From Pseudomonadota bacterium (lineage in GTDB: Bacteria > Desulfobacterota > Desulfobulbia > Desulfobulbales > JAGXFP01): DNA of 64,000 bases. The position numbers and the translations under genes were made by a program. The stretch covers positions 1 to 64,000 of the forward strand of contig JAHJAA010000030.1 of the NCBI GenBank assembly GCA_018814305.1. The letters are read 5' to 3'. The notes under the pieces are model-generated. The model was not told the DNA's origin. It ran no database searches and saw only the letters and a program-made list of their open reading frames with translations. Positions 1 to 8,374 of this stretch are shown here, one piece after another. The first letter of the stretch is position 1. The number at the start of each line of letters is the position of its first letter.

Positions 1-142
1 GTGTTATGAAAATATAGGTCTTTTGTCGGGCTGAAGCCGTCAAAGCCTCTTGCGCCGGTATTACATCTGAGCAGATAGAGGCGGAGCAGTCAATTGATCT
101 AAGTTTTCCACTGTTGACCGCCTATATCGGGAGCGGCTGACA
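1..142 (-). mobile_element. Probable end of an insertion sequence (IS21-like suspected)
   Basis: Read on the minus strand, the sensor gene to the right runs normally into a hydrophobic second membrane segment and then changes character at TGTCAGCCGC (positions 142 downward), followed by GGTCAACAGTGG. A TGT start and short internal repeats of this kind are typical of IS21-family termini. No transposase is inside the window, so only the element end would be present. The junction with a truncated membrane segment is seen directly; the IS21 assignment is from memory of such ends and is weak. Confidence 0.3.
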
Positions 143-1079
143 GAACAATTACGAGAGCATTATTCCTGAAATTCCTGGATATTTGGCCTTGAATTCTGGA
201 TTGTGGTTGACTGATGCTGACCAACCATTCTTCATTAAAAACTTCGGTCTTGGCCACCGTACGATAAAACCAATCGTTTTCTGGCGATTCAAACAACGAA
301 TGGCTTGCCTCTTCGAGGGTAACCAGCTTAAAAGAAGTAAAAGAATCATCTGCATGACATCCGGTACATTCGTGAGAGATATTGAATAGATTCCCGTTTT
401 CCATTTTATTAATATCATCATGCTGTACATTAATAATACCGAAAATATCTCCTTCATTATCAGTCATGACAAAGACAATTTCCTTGTCTTTAATGTACGC
501 AAGTTTGTCTTTCACAAAACTATGCAGGCTTAATTCACCAACTATATAATGTGGTTTAAGATCCTCTCCTGGATATAGAAACGGGACGAAGACAAAAACT
601 GATGGATATCCTTCAACCCTGATAATACGCTCCGAAATAAATGGTTCTAATTTTTCTGAAAATTCTTCTCTTTTTTGAACTTCCACATATTCAAAAAAAT
701 TTCTATTAAAGATTAAAGCGCCGGAAGTAGATTCGACTTCACCAGCAGAACTCAACAGTGATATTGATATAAATTTTTTGGGATAAATTTTGAAAAAATC
801 ATCCAGAACTATTGTCTTTGAGTCGTTGCTTTCAGAATCGTTTAATAGATTGATTATATAAGAAAGATTCTTCGCGGATTCTTCCATATGATTTTTAAGA
901 AGATTACTTGCAAGAAAAGTATGATTGGTTTGCTCTTCATAAAAAGAATGAACAATAGCTTCTTCAAAATTTGTTTGTGAATACCAAATAAAAATGGTTG
1001 CACACAAAATGACGAGAAAGCACAATGTCAGCAGTAAATTTTCTTTATAATATTTGGATATGAAAAAGTTTTTAAGCAT
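99..1079 (-). pseudogene. Truncated membrane sensor with one CxxCH heme motif (N-terminal part)
   Basis: The frame encodes a first membrane helix (residues about 14-33), a long extracytoplasmic region and one heme c attachment motif, CTGCH at 238-242, preceded by a further histidine. This layout matches periplasmic c-heme sensor domains that precede HAMP and histidine kinase or chemotaxis modules. A second membrane helix begins at about residue 306 (NNALVIVL) but is broken after a few residues and the frame stops within foreign-looking sequence. The last about 15 residues are therefore not native, and the signalling half is missing or lies beyond the left edge. The gene is clearly richer in A+T than the genes to its right. 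The ligand is unknown; NO and CO are only examples for the family. Confidence 0.55.
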
Positions 1080-1424
1080 GAGACATGGCTCTTTCTATTG
1101 ATCGGAATATCAAAACTATACCTTTGAGAATACAATACAAAAACGATAATGCCTAGCCTGGAAATTTAATTAACCTATCATTTTCCATTGTTCAAAAAAG
1201 GAGCCCACTTTTGGCCTTTGCACATCTTCGTAATTTAGCTCGTTCAATCACACTGTTCACATCTCAGTACTGATCGATTGCGAAATAGCGAAAAAACCGT
1301 CAAAAAACTACAAAAAGATCCGCGCTGAAAGCCTGCCCCATTTTAAAAGCGATTTAATCCCTGTTTCACCAAACCATTTTTTCTACTCGATCACTGTTAA
1401 ATCTTGAATAGCCGGTATGATTCC
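1080..1424. other. A+T-rich divergent intergenic region
   Basis: This gap separates the divergent sensor remnant and the DUF3750 gene and must hold both promoters. I see no RNA gene, no convincing reading frame and no clear -35/-10 pair. Confidence 0.5.
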
Positions 1425-1997
1425 ATGAAAACAGCCATCCCAAAAAGCCTGAACCACTTAATCGCTCTTGTTCTGATCGGGATCTTTCTCAGCCAATGCA
1501 CGCCATCTCAAGACTGGCGGACTGCCAGCCGAGAATCGGCAAATATCGCCCCCGATCCTGCGAGCACCCAAGAAGCCGTTCTCCAGATTTACGGAGCTTC
1601 CGCCTGGGGCTGGAGAGGTTGGTTTGCCATCCACACCTGGATCGCCGCCAAGCGAAGCGGTGAAGATTCATATCGGGTTTATGATGTGGTTGGTTGGCGA
1701 GGCCGTCGCGGTCAACCGGTCATGCAGATTACCAAGGATATCCCCGACCGTTACTGGTATGGCGAGAAGCCTCGAATTCTAAAAGATCTTCGGGGGAAGG
1801 GGGTCGATCAACTCATTGACGCCATCGACAAATCCGCTTTAGACTACCCTTGGAAGACAACCTACACAGCCTTCCCCGGTCCCAACAGCAACACCTTTAC
1901 CGCCTGGATCGGTCTCAAAGTCCCGGAACTGAGACTCAATCTCCCCTTTTCGGCCATAGGCAGCGGTTATGCCGACAAAGCGATCACCGCAAAATAA
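1425..1997 (+). CDS. DUF3750 family lipoprotein
   Basis: The product has a hydrophobic signal peptide ending in a lipobox (LSQC), so it is probably an acylated, membrane-anchored periplasmic protein of about 190 residues. The mature part matches my memory of DUF3750: a WGWRGWFAIHTW segment, a DRYWYG segment and PGPNSNTFTAW near the C-terminus. The conserved His, Cys-free core and PNSNTF motif suggest an enzyme-like fold, but no activity is established. The frame is open from a TTG at 1404; ATG 1425 is preferred because it gives a compact signal peptide. A hairpin terminator follows, so the gene is probably transcribed alone. Confidence 0.75.
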   Translation: MKTAIPKSLNHLIALVLIGIFLSQCTPSQDWRTASRESANIAPDPASTQEAVLQIYGASAWGWRGWFAIHTWIAAKRSGEDSYRVYDVVGWRGRRGQPVMQITKDIPDRYWYGEKPRILKDLRGKGVDQLIDAIDKSALDYPWKTTYTAFPGPNSNTFTAWIGLKVPELRLNLPFSAIGSGYADKAITAK

Positions 1998-2054
1998 CCT
2001 GATTTAGTCCAATTCAGGTTCTGCCTTATATAAAGACATGAATGGGTTGAATAC

Positions 2055-2090
2055 AAAAAGGGCAAATCCCTGTGAGGATCCGCCCTTTTT
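2055..2090 (+). terminator. Rho-independent terminator after the DUF3750 gene
   Basis: AAAAAGGGC pairs with GCCCTTTTT, with a further ATCC/GGAT inner pairing, and the structure ends in a run of T. It lies 58 bp after the DUF3750 stop codon. Confidence 0.8.
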
Positions 2091-2584
2091 GTCCAGTGCG
2101 ATTGTAATGATATAACCGACAGTGACCGTTTCACAAAATCATGTAAAGACCCGCGTTAAAGCCACGTCTTTTAATGTCATATAGTTTTGTGAATTATCAG
2201 CAGGACTCTCTCCCAATATTTTGCATTATTATTTGACGTCATTGCAAAAAAAACAGCCCGCGTTCGTTCATTTGAGTTGATACTTTAGGGGTAGTCGGTG
2301 GCAGCGTCTTTTGTTCTGAAACTTAGTCGTAATCAGATTTTTTATTATTGGCTCCGGCAAGCAAAATCAGGTAATTTCAAATGGTTTATTCAAGCGCGGA
2401 AAAAACCGGAGCCAGACCAAAGCAATCCCGAAAAAGACAAGATGACAACGCAACCATTTTTTAGCTCCAAATCAAACCATTAAGAGTAAACCAAACATCA
2501 AAAACAGCGTACATCTTTCATCTAAAACATGCACCTGTGCCAAAATACGGCATCGCCCATTGAGCAAAGATTAAAGGAACAACC
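2091..2584. other. Long leader region upstream of the SNF2/Wadjet cluster
   Basis: About 490 bp without a convincing gene. It contains a large imperfect inverted repeat (2130-2193) and a 61-codon GTG frame (2298-2483) whose product I do not recognise. It presumably carries the promoter of the SNF2 gene, but I could not pick a clear -35/-10 pair. Confidence 0.5.
2130..2193. repeat. Imperfect inverted repeat
   Basis: TTCACAAAA (2130-2138) faces TTTTGTGAA (2185-2193), with a nested AAAGAC/GTCTTT pairing, giving a hairpin of about 64 nt. There is no T-run, so it is not a standard terminator. It could be a folded RNA, a small repeat element or an operator pair; no second copy was noticed in the window. 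Confidence 0.45.
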
Positions 2585-5500
2585 ATGCCCAAGCCCACCT
2601 CCACGAACACCAAACTCGACCCATATTACTTTGATCAAGAGGAATTGCAGACCATTGCCGATGACCACACCATTCGCCAGGGACTTACCTTTTATAAGGA
2701 GAACCGGGTAATCGAGATCGATCTGGACCATGATCTGCTTTGGGGCAAAGTCGAAGATACCGATTCAGACATTCCCTATGATGCCGAGGTCCGCCTGACC
2801 GAGGCAGGCGAACTTTCCTACCGGTGCAGCTGTGCGGCCGACCAGATGGAATCGACTTGTCGCCATATCGTCGCGGTCCTTTACGCCTATGCCGACCAAT
2901 CCGGCGAAACCAATGAACTGATGAGCGCCGCCGACCACGCCATCAAAGAACGGAGCAAACGCGGCCGTTCCGAGGTTCAGGTGGAACCAACCAGCGGCGA
3001 GCCCTGGTTCGGCAGCTGGCGGGCCACCTCTCTAACCTCCTCCAGCCCCTTTCCCCGAAGCTATCGAATCACCATCCGCAGCCTCCACCGCCGGGCCAAT
3101 TTATGTAACTGTCCGGACTTTGCCAATAATCAGCTGGGGACCTGCAAACATATTGAAGCCGTCCTCCATAAAATCTCGAAAAATCCGGCCTACGACACCT
3201 TTAGAGAGCAACCCGCCCCCTTCCCTTACATCTACTTGGCCTGGGATGTCGACCAGGCTCCCCAACTCCGTCTCCATCGCCCCCGGACTATCCCGACTGA
3301 TTTGCAGCCAATCCTGGCCGATTATTTTTCTGCCGGCGGTGGTTTTACCGGGCGCCTGCCCGACGATTTCTTTCGGTTCACCGAGATTGTCGATGACCGG
3401 AGTGATGTCCATATCGGCGAAGACGCCATTGCATATGCCCGCCAACTGGCCGCTGATGCCGCCCACCAACTGCGTTCGTCCGCTATCCGCAGTCAAATAA
3501 GGGCACTCGGCAAGGTGCCAGGGGTCAAGGCCCGGCTCTACCCCTATCAAATTGAAGGGACCGCCTTTCTGGCCGGTACCGGCCGGGCCTTGCTGGCCGA
3601 TGACATGGGACTCGGCAAGACCCTGCAGGCTATTAGTGCGGCAGGCTGGCTTCGTGAACATGAAGGGGTAAAAACGGTCCTGATTATCTGCCCCGCCTCC
3701 CTCAAACAACAATGGGCCAATGAAATTGGCAAGTTTACCGACCTCACCAGTCAAGTCGTCCAGGGACCGCCGACGGAGCGGGGCACCCAGTATCGCCGCG
3801 CATGCGATTTTTTTATCCTGAATTACGAACTCATCCGGCGAGACCTTTCCCTGATCAACGAAACCCTGCGGCCCGACCTGATCATTCTCGACGAGGCCCA
3901 GCGGATCAAAAACTGGCACACCATGATCGCCTCGGCCGTCAAACTCATCCCCAGCCGCTACGCCTTTGTCCTCTCCGGCACCCCTCTCGAAAACCGCCTG
4001 GAAGAACTCTACAGCCTGATGCAGGTGGTCGACCCCAAGGTCCTTGGTCCCCTCTGGCGCTACATGGTCGATTTCCATGTCACCGACGACCGGGGCAAGG
4101 TCCTGGGTTATCGCAACCTTTCCGTACTCAGACAACGCCTCGCCCCGGTCATGCTACGCCGCGACCGCAGACTGGTAAAGGACCAACTCCCGGACCGCAT
4201 CGACCAGCAACTCAATGTGGCGATGACGGATAAACAGCTGGAACTGCACGATTCAGCCCTGAGCAACGCCGGCAAACTGGCCCAGATTGCCAAACACCGC
4301 CCCCTGACTCCAAGCGAACAAAACCGCCTGATGGCCGCCCTGCAACAGGCCCGCATGGCCTGTGATGCCGCCGGCCTGGTAGACAAGGAGACGGAAGGCT
4401 CACCAAAGATTGACGAACTTGCCAATATTCTAGAGGAGTTCTGCCTGCAAGCCGGTTTGAAGGCCGTGGTTTTTTCCCAGTGGGAATTGATGACCAAAAT
4501 GGTGGAAAAACGTTTGCGCCGGATGGGGCTTGGTTTTGTCCGGCTCCACGGCGGAGTGCCGACCGCCAAACGCGGCGCCTTGATGGACCGTTTCCGGGAA
4601 GATGACAGTGTCCAGGTCTTTTTATCCACCGATGCCGGCGGGGTGGGCCTGAATCTCCAGAGCGGCTCACTGCTGGTCAATCTTGATGTCCCCTGGAACC
4701 CGGCCGTGCTTGAACAGCGCAACGGCAGGGTCCATCGACTCGGGCAGACCAACAAGGTTCAGATCATTACCATGGTGGCCGGCGATTCCTATGAGGAACA
4801 CGTCCTTTCCCTGGTAAAAAACAAACAGCATCTTTTCGACAATGTCATCGCCGAAGATGCCTCCGAAGATGTGGTCGGGGTCTCCAAAAAACTACTGGAT
4901 ACCCTGCTGGAAACCCTGCCCCAACTCAGGAGCGGCACAGCCCCGGAACAGGAGCCCGGAACGGACCTGGTTGCGGCCCGGGAGCAACTGCCGCAAGATG
5001 ATGGCGGCGACCGACCGGCTACCGGCCCACCGGACGACATGGTCTCAGAGGCCCTGACCCGTTGCATTGAGGAACTGCAAAATTCCTTTGGGGCCAGAAT
5101 TGAACGAATTATCGGCTCAGGCGGCGGCCTCCTGGCCGTCCTTGATCAGGTGGACGCCGAAGCGGACCAGGTCGCCGCCCGCTTATCATCCTTACTTGTT
5201 CCGGTAGCGGTTATCGATCTTCGCACCCTGAACGGTCTCAACCGCCTCGGGGCCGCTTCGCCCCTGACGACCGACCGAACCTATTTTGCCGCCGATGAAC
5301 AGCGGGATGCCCCGAAGACCTCCAGATTAATGGCCCTGGCCCGGGAAAAATTCCAAGCCGCCCAGGTTCTGGTGGCACAAAAACTGCCGAACCCGGCCCT
5401 GGAGCTTCTCCTTTCGGCCTTACTGGCGGCGGCAGCCGACCGGGCTGGTCTGGCCAACCCGATCTCCCCCCAGGCGGCCGGGGTATGGCTCTACGGTGAG

Positions 5501-5656
5501 GCCCTGCCCCAGGGCCTCTTAAGCCAGGCGGAAACCAACCTGATCAACAAAGCAATCAGTCTCGGCCAATGCCCGACCCTGCCCGAGCAACTGATTGTCG
5601 ATCTGCTCCACGACACGGAATCATTTTTAAATGGAGAGCCCAAAGAACTGTTATGA
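2585..5656 (+). CDS. SWIM zinc-finger SNF2 family DNA-dependent ATPase
   Basis: This is a 1023-residue Swi2/Snf2 translocase. Two SWIM zinc fingers lie at the N-terminus (C81xC83/C92xH94 and C174xC176/C187xH189). The motor follows: DDMGLGKT Walker A at 339-346, DEAQ at 436-439, and a helicase C lobe ending with QRNGRVHRLGQ near 710. About 250 C-terminal residues after the motor are of no family I recognise; an Ala/Leu-rich helical stretch there vaguely recalls HEPN-like bundles. Such motors move along duplex DNA and remodel bound proteins. AAAGGA precedes the ATG. The stop overlaps the SEC-C start (ATGA), and the Wadjet genes follow on the same strand, which suggests a shared role in anti-plasmid defence, although SWIM-SNF2 proteins also occur alone as housekeeping genes. 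Confidence 0.9.
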   Translation: MPKPTSTNTKLDPYYFDQEELQTIADDHTIRQGLTFYKENRVIEIDLDHDLLWGKVEDTDSDIPYDAEVRLTEAGELSYRCSCAADQMESTCRHIVAVLYAYADQSGETNELMSAADHAIKERSKRGRSEVQVEPTSGEPWFGSWRATSLTSSSPFPRSYRITIRSLHRRANLCNCPDFANNQLGTCKHIEAVLHKISKNPAYDTFREQPAPFPYIYLAWDVDQAPQLRLHRPRTIPTDLQPILADYFSAGGGFTGRLPDDFFRFTEIVDDRSDVHIGEDAIAYARQLAADAAHQLRSSAIRSQIRALGKVPGVKARLYPYQIEGTAFLAGTGRALLADDMGLGKTLQAISAAGWLREHEGVKTVLIICPASLKQQWANEIGKFTDLTSQVVQGPPTERGTQYRRACDFFILNYELIRRDLSLINETLRPDLIILDEAQRIKNWHTMIASAVKLIPSRYAFVLSGTPLENRLEELYSLMQVVDPKVLGPLWRYMVDFHVTDDRGKVLGYRNLSVLRQRLAPVMLRRDRRLVKDQLPDRIDQQLNVAMTDKQLELHDSALSNAGKLAQIAKHRPLTPSEQNRLMAALQQARMACDAAGLVDKETEGSPKIDELANILEEFCLQAGLKAVVFSQWELMTKMVEKRLRRMGLGFVRLHGGVPTAKRGALMDRFREDDSVQVFLSTDAGGVGLNLQSGSLLVNLDVPWNPAVLEQRNGRVHRLGQTNKVQIITMVAGDSYEEHVLSLVKNKQHLFDNVIAEDASEDVVGVSKKLLDTLLETLPQLRSGTAPEQEPGTDLVAAREQLPQDDGGDRPATGPPDDMVSEALTRCIEELQNSFGARIERIIGSGGGLLAVLDQVDAEADQVAARLSSLLVPVAVIDLRTLNGLNRLGAASPLTTDRTYFAADEQRDAPKTSRLMALAREKFQAAQVLVAQKLPNPALELLLSALLAAAADRAGLANPISPQAAGVWLYGEALPQGLLSQAETNLINKAISLGQCPTLPEQLIVDLLHDTESFLNGEPKELL

Positions 5657-6057
5657 CGAAAGTCGCTAGAAATTCACCTTGCCCATGTGGGAGCGGCAAA
5701 AAACACAAACGCTGCTGCCAGCAAAAAGAAACGGACTTGATGCAACAACCCTTACCGGCCGGACGATTCCGCTATGAATCGGGAAGTTACGGTGGCCCGA
5801 GTCGGGAATATTTCCCGTCCATTATTTGCTACAAAGAGACGGATAATGGTGGGTGGACCAGCCACTTTTGTCTGGTTAAGCCCGATACGGGCTGCCCCGA
5901 TGAAGACAGCGCGACACGTATCGCGAGCCAACATCTAGCCGCAGCCCAAAGCACGGCCGATGCAGGAGGAGGTCCCCAGGGTTTTGCCATGTCCCTACGG
6001 CATGCAGGGTATAAAAATGTCCCGGATTTTCAGGTTGTCAGCGGGGAAGATAGTTGA
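5653..6057 (+). CDS. SEC-C zinc-binding motif protein
   Basis: A small protein of 134 residues starting with a textbook SEC-C motif, CPCGSGKKHKRCC (C10, C12, C21, C22), the zinc hook also found at the end of SecA, where it binds SecB and ribosomes. The remainder (about 110 residues) is not recognised; it has aromatic and glycine-rich segments and no membrane helix. The ATG overlaps the SNF2 stop codon as ATGA, a strong sign of translational coupling, so the start at 5653 is preferred to the earlier frame opening at 5569. Free-standing SEC-C proteins are common beside nucleic-acid enzymes, where the motif probably serves as an interaction module. A 134-bp gap without a terminator separates it from jetA. 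Confidence 0.8.
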   Translation: MTKVARNSPCPCGSGKKHKRCCQQKETDLMQQPLPAGRFRYESGSYGGPSREYFPSIICYKETDNGGWTSHFCLVKPDTGCPDEDSATRIASQHLAAAQSTADAGGGPQGFAMSLRHAGYKNVPDFQVVSGEDS

Positions 6058-6191
6058 TTCTTTCCGCCCAATATCATCCGCCTACTGACGTTATCTTCTG
6101 CGCATCTATACCGCAAACCCGCCAAACCACGGTTGGGGCTTCATACAATGCCAATGACCATCGATATATTTAATCCCGGAGAATCACCATC

Positions 6192-7637
6192 GTGAGTCTC
6201 GACTTCACCACCCTCACCAATCTCCGCCGGAACCATCCGGCCTGGAAACTGCTGCTGGCCGGTAACGCGCCGCTGATTGTCAGCTTTCTGCACCGGGTCT
6301 TTATTGAACCTAATATCCGGATAATGGCCCAGGATGAACTGGTCGCTAAACTTGACGACGAACTCTTCCATCTGCGGGAGAGCGTCAACCACGAGGCCTT
6401 CCCCCGCAGCTCGTCGGAGTACCTGAACGACTGGGCCGACAATGAGCGGGGCTGGCTCCGCAAGTTTTATCCGCCCGGTTCCGATGAGCCCCATTTCGAC
6501 CTGACCCCGGCGGCCGAAAAGGCCGTAGCCTGGTTGGAGAGCCTCCTGCAGCGAGCCTTTGTCGGCACCGAATCGCGACTGTTGACCGTCTTCGAACTCC
6601 TGCGCCAGATGGTGGACGGCGCCGAAGATGATGCCGAGACCAGGATCATTGAACTGGAAAAACAGCAACAGACGATTGACCAGCAGATTGCCCGGATTCG
6701 GGCCGGGGATTTTGAGATCCTCGACGCCACCGCCCTCCGCGACCGTTTTCAACAGTTAAGCGGCCTGGCCCGGGAACTCCTGGGCGACTTTCGGGAGGTG
6801 GAACATAATTTTCGCCAACTCGACCAAAATCTCCGGGAACAGATCGCCACCTGGGAAGGCCGCAAGGGTGAGCTGCTCGAACAGATCTTCGGCGAACGAG
6901 ACGCCATCGCCGACTCGGACCAGGGCAAGAGCTTCCGCGCCTTCTGGGATTTTTTGATGTCGCCCTTGCGCCAGGAGGAACTGACCGAACTTCTGGAAAA
7001 GGTCTTCGCCATGGAGAGCATCGCCACCCTGCACGCCGATACCCGCCTGAAAAGGATTCATTATGACTGGTTGGAGGCGGGCGAGCATACCCAACGGACC
7101 GTGGCCAAACTCTCCCAGCAGCTCCGCCGTTATCTCGACAATCAGGCCTATCTGGAAAACAAGCGGATCATGGAGTTACTGCAGGGCATTGAGGGCAACG
7201 CCCTGGCCGTCCGCCAGGCGATGCCGCCGGGATCATCTTTCATGAGCCTCGACCAGACCGCGCCGACGGTCAACCTCCCCATGGAACGATCCCTCTACTC
7301 GCCACCGGTCAAACCGGTGATCTCGGCCGAGGTCCTCAGTGGTGACGACCAGGGGATTACGGCCGACCCGCTTTTTGAGCAGATTATCATTGATAAAGCC
7401 CAGCTTAAGGCTAATATTCGTCGAGCCCTGCAGGGAAAAAGCCAAATTACCCTACATGAGATCCTCCAGGAATGTCCGCTGGAGCAGGGCTTAGCCGAGG
7501 TAATCACCTATTTCGCCATTGCCGGGGCTGACCCCAAGGCTATATTTGATGACAACATTACCGAACAGATCTTCTGGCAAGACGATAACAACCGGCAACG
7601 ATGGGCGACTCTACCCCGCATTATCTTTAATAAATGA
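6192..7637 (+). CDS. jetA: Wadjet system kleisin subunit JetA (DUF3375)
   Basis: At 481 residues this matches the DUF3375 family, the MukF-like kleisin of type I Wadjet. It has the winged-helix N-terminus typical of the family (LRRNHPAWKLL), a long helical middle rich in Gln/Glu (residues about 150-330), and a C-terminal domain that would contact the JetC head. In the known complex JetA links JetC and JetB into an SMC ring that extrudes plasmid DNA before JetD cuts it. The GTG start follows CCGGAGA at good spacing. The stop codon overlaps an ATG of a frame leading into jetB. Identification rests on the family signature together with the perfect A-B-C-D gene order. Confidence 0.92.
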   Translation: MSLDFTTLTNLRRNHPAWKLLLAGNAPLIVSFLHRVFIEPNIRIMAQDELVAKLDDELFHLRESVNHEAFPRSSSEYLNDWADNERGWLRKFYPPGSDEPHFDLTPAAEKAVAWLESLLQRAFVGTESRLLTVFELLRQMVDGAEDDAETRIIELEKQQQTIDQQIARIRAGDFEILDATALRDRFQQLSGLARELLGDFREVEHNFRQLDQNLREQIATWEGRKGELLEQIFGERDAIADSDQGKSFRAFWDFLMSPLRQEELTELLEKVFAMESIATLHADTRLKRIHYDWLEAGEHTQRTVAKLSQQLRRYLDNQAYLENKRIMELLQGIEGNALAVRQAMPPGSSFMSLDQTAPTVNLPMERSLYSPPVKPVISAEVLSGDDQGITADPLFEQIIIDKAQLKANIRRALQGKSQITLHEILQECPLEQGLAEVITYFAIAGADPKAIFDDNITEQIFWQDDNNRQRWATLPRIIFNK

Positions 7638-7744
7638 TGGCGTCGCAGATAGCGCAGACTTCGGGCTCGCTTACCTGCTTAGCCATCGCAGTGATTGCTA
7701 TGCCATTTTGGTGGCTTTTTGCGAGACTATCACAGGTTACACCC

Positions 7745-8374
7745 ATGAATGAAAACGATCCTCAGCCGGACGCCCTGGCCAAGGTGATCATCACCCTGCT
7801 GAAGGGGGTGGTCTACCAGGAGAGCGACCCGAAACTCTGGCAACATCTGCTGAACCTGCAGACCAGAGTCCGGGATTATGTCGCCGTCCTCGGCCTCGCC
7901 CTCCTGCTTGATGAGGCGGAGGGTTATGCCTGGCTACGCACGGCGGAGCCGGAGGAAGATACTCCGCCTCTCCCCAGACTGGTGGGCCGACGCCCGCTCT
8001 CCTACCCGGTGAGCCTCATTATTGCCCTGCTGCGCCGCAAACTGGCGGAAAGCGATGCCGGAGGCGGCGATACCCGCCTGATTCTCAGTCGAGACGATAT
8101 CGTCGAGATGGCCCGCACCTTTTTGCCAAGCGGCAGTAACGAGGCCAAAATTATCGACAAGATTGACGGCCATATCAATAAAATCGTCGAACTTGGTTTT
8201 ATCCGCCGCCTGAGCGGCCAGCCCAACATCTTTGAGATCCGCCGGATCCTCAAGGCCTTTGTCGACGGCCAATGGTTGCATGAATTCGACAGCCGCCTCA
8301 AAGAGTACCGCAGCCGACTTGCCGACCAGCCAACCCTTTCCGACGGCGACGACCATGCTGAACCAGCTTCTTGA
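7745..8374 (+). CDS. jetB: Wadjet system subunit JetB (DUF4194)
   Basis: The 209-residue product corresponds to DUF4194, the MukE-like KITE subunit. The family core is visible: LLKGVVYQESDPKLW, then RVRDYVAVLGL and DEAEGYAWLR. It is a winged-helix protein that dimerises on the JetA kleisin. The frame stays open back to an ATG at 7634 that overlaps the jetA stop; that would add 37 hydrophobic residues which the family normally lacks. I chose 7745 because the core starts just after it, though its ribosome binding site is weak. The 3-prime end overlaps jetC by 20 bp, so the two are probably translated in a coupled way. Confidence 0.9.
   Translation: MNENDPQPDALAKVIITLLKGVVYQESDPKLWQHLLNLQTRVRDYVAVLGLALLLDEAEGYAWLRTAEPEEDTPPLPRLVGRRPLSYPVSLIIALLRRKLAESDAGGGDTRLILSRDDIVEMARTFLPSGSNEAKIIDKIDGHINKIVELGFIRRLSGQPNIFEIRRILKAFVDGQWLHEFDSRLKEYRSRLADQPTLSDGDDHAEPAS

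Noticed and set aside
2298-2483. 61-codon GTG frame with AGGGG upstream before the SNF2 gene
   Set aside because: Possible binding site, but the product is not recognisable and has no supporting context; kept only as a note in the leader region.
3101-4135. 344-codon minus-strand frame inside the SNF2 gene
   Set aside because: Antisense shadow of a clear GC-rich helicase gene; no ribosome binding site and no family motifs.
8232-8354. Upstream part of the track frame for jetC
   Set aside because: Lies within jetB; the family start fits ATG 8355 and the extra residues are a frame-shifted copy of jetB coding sequence.
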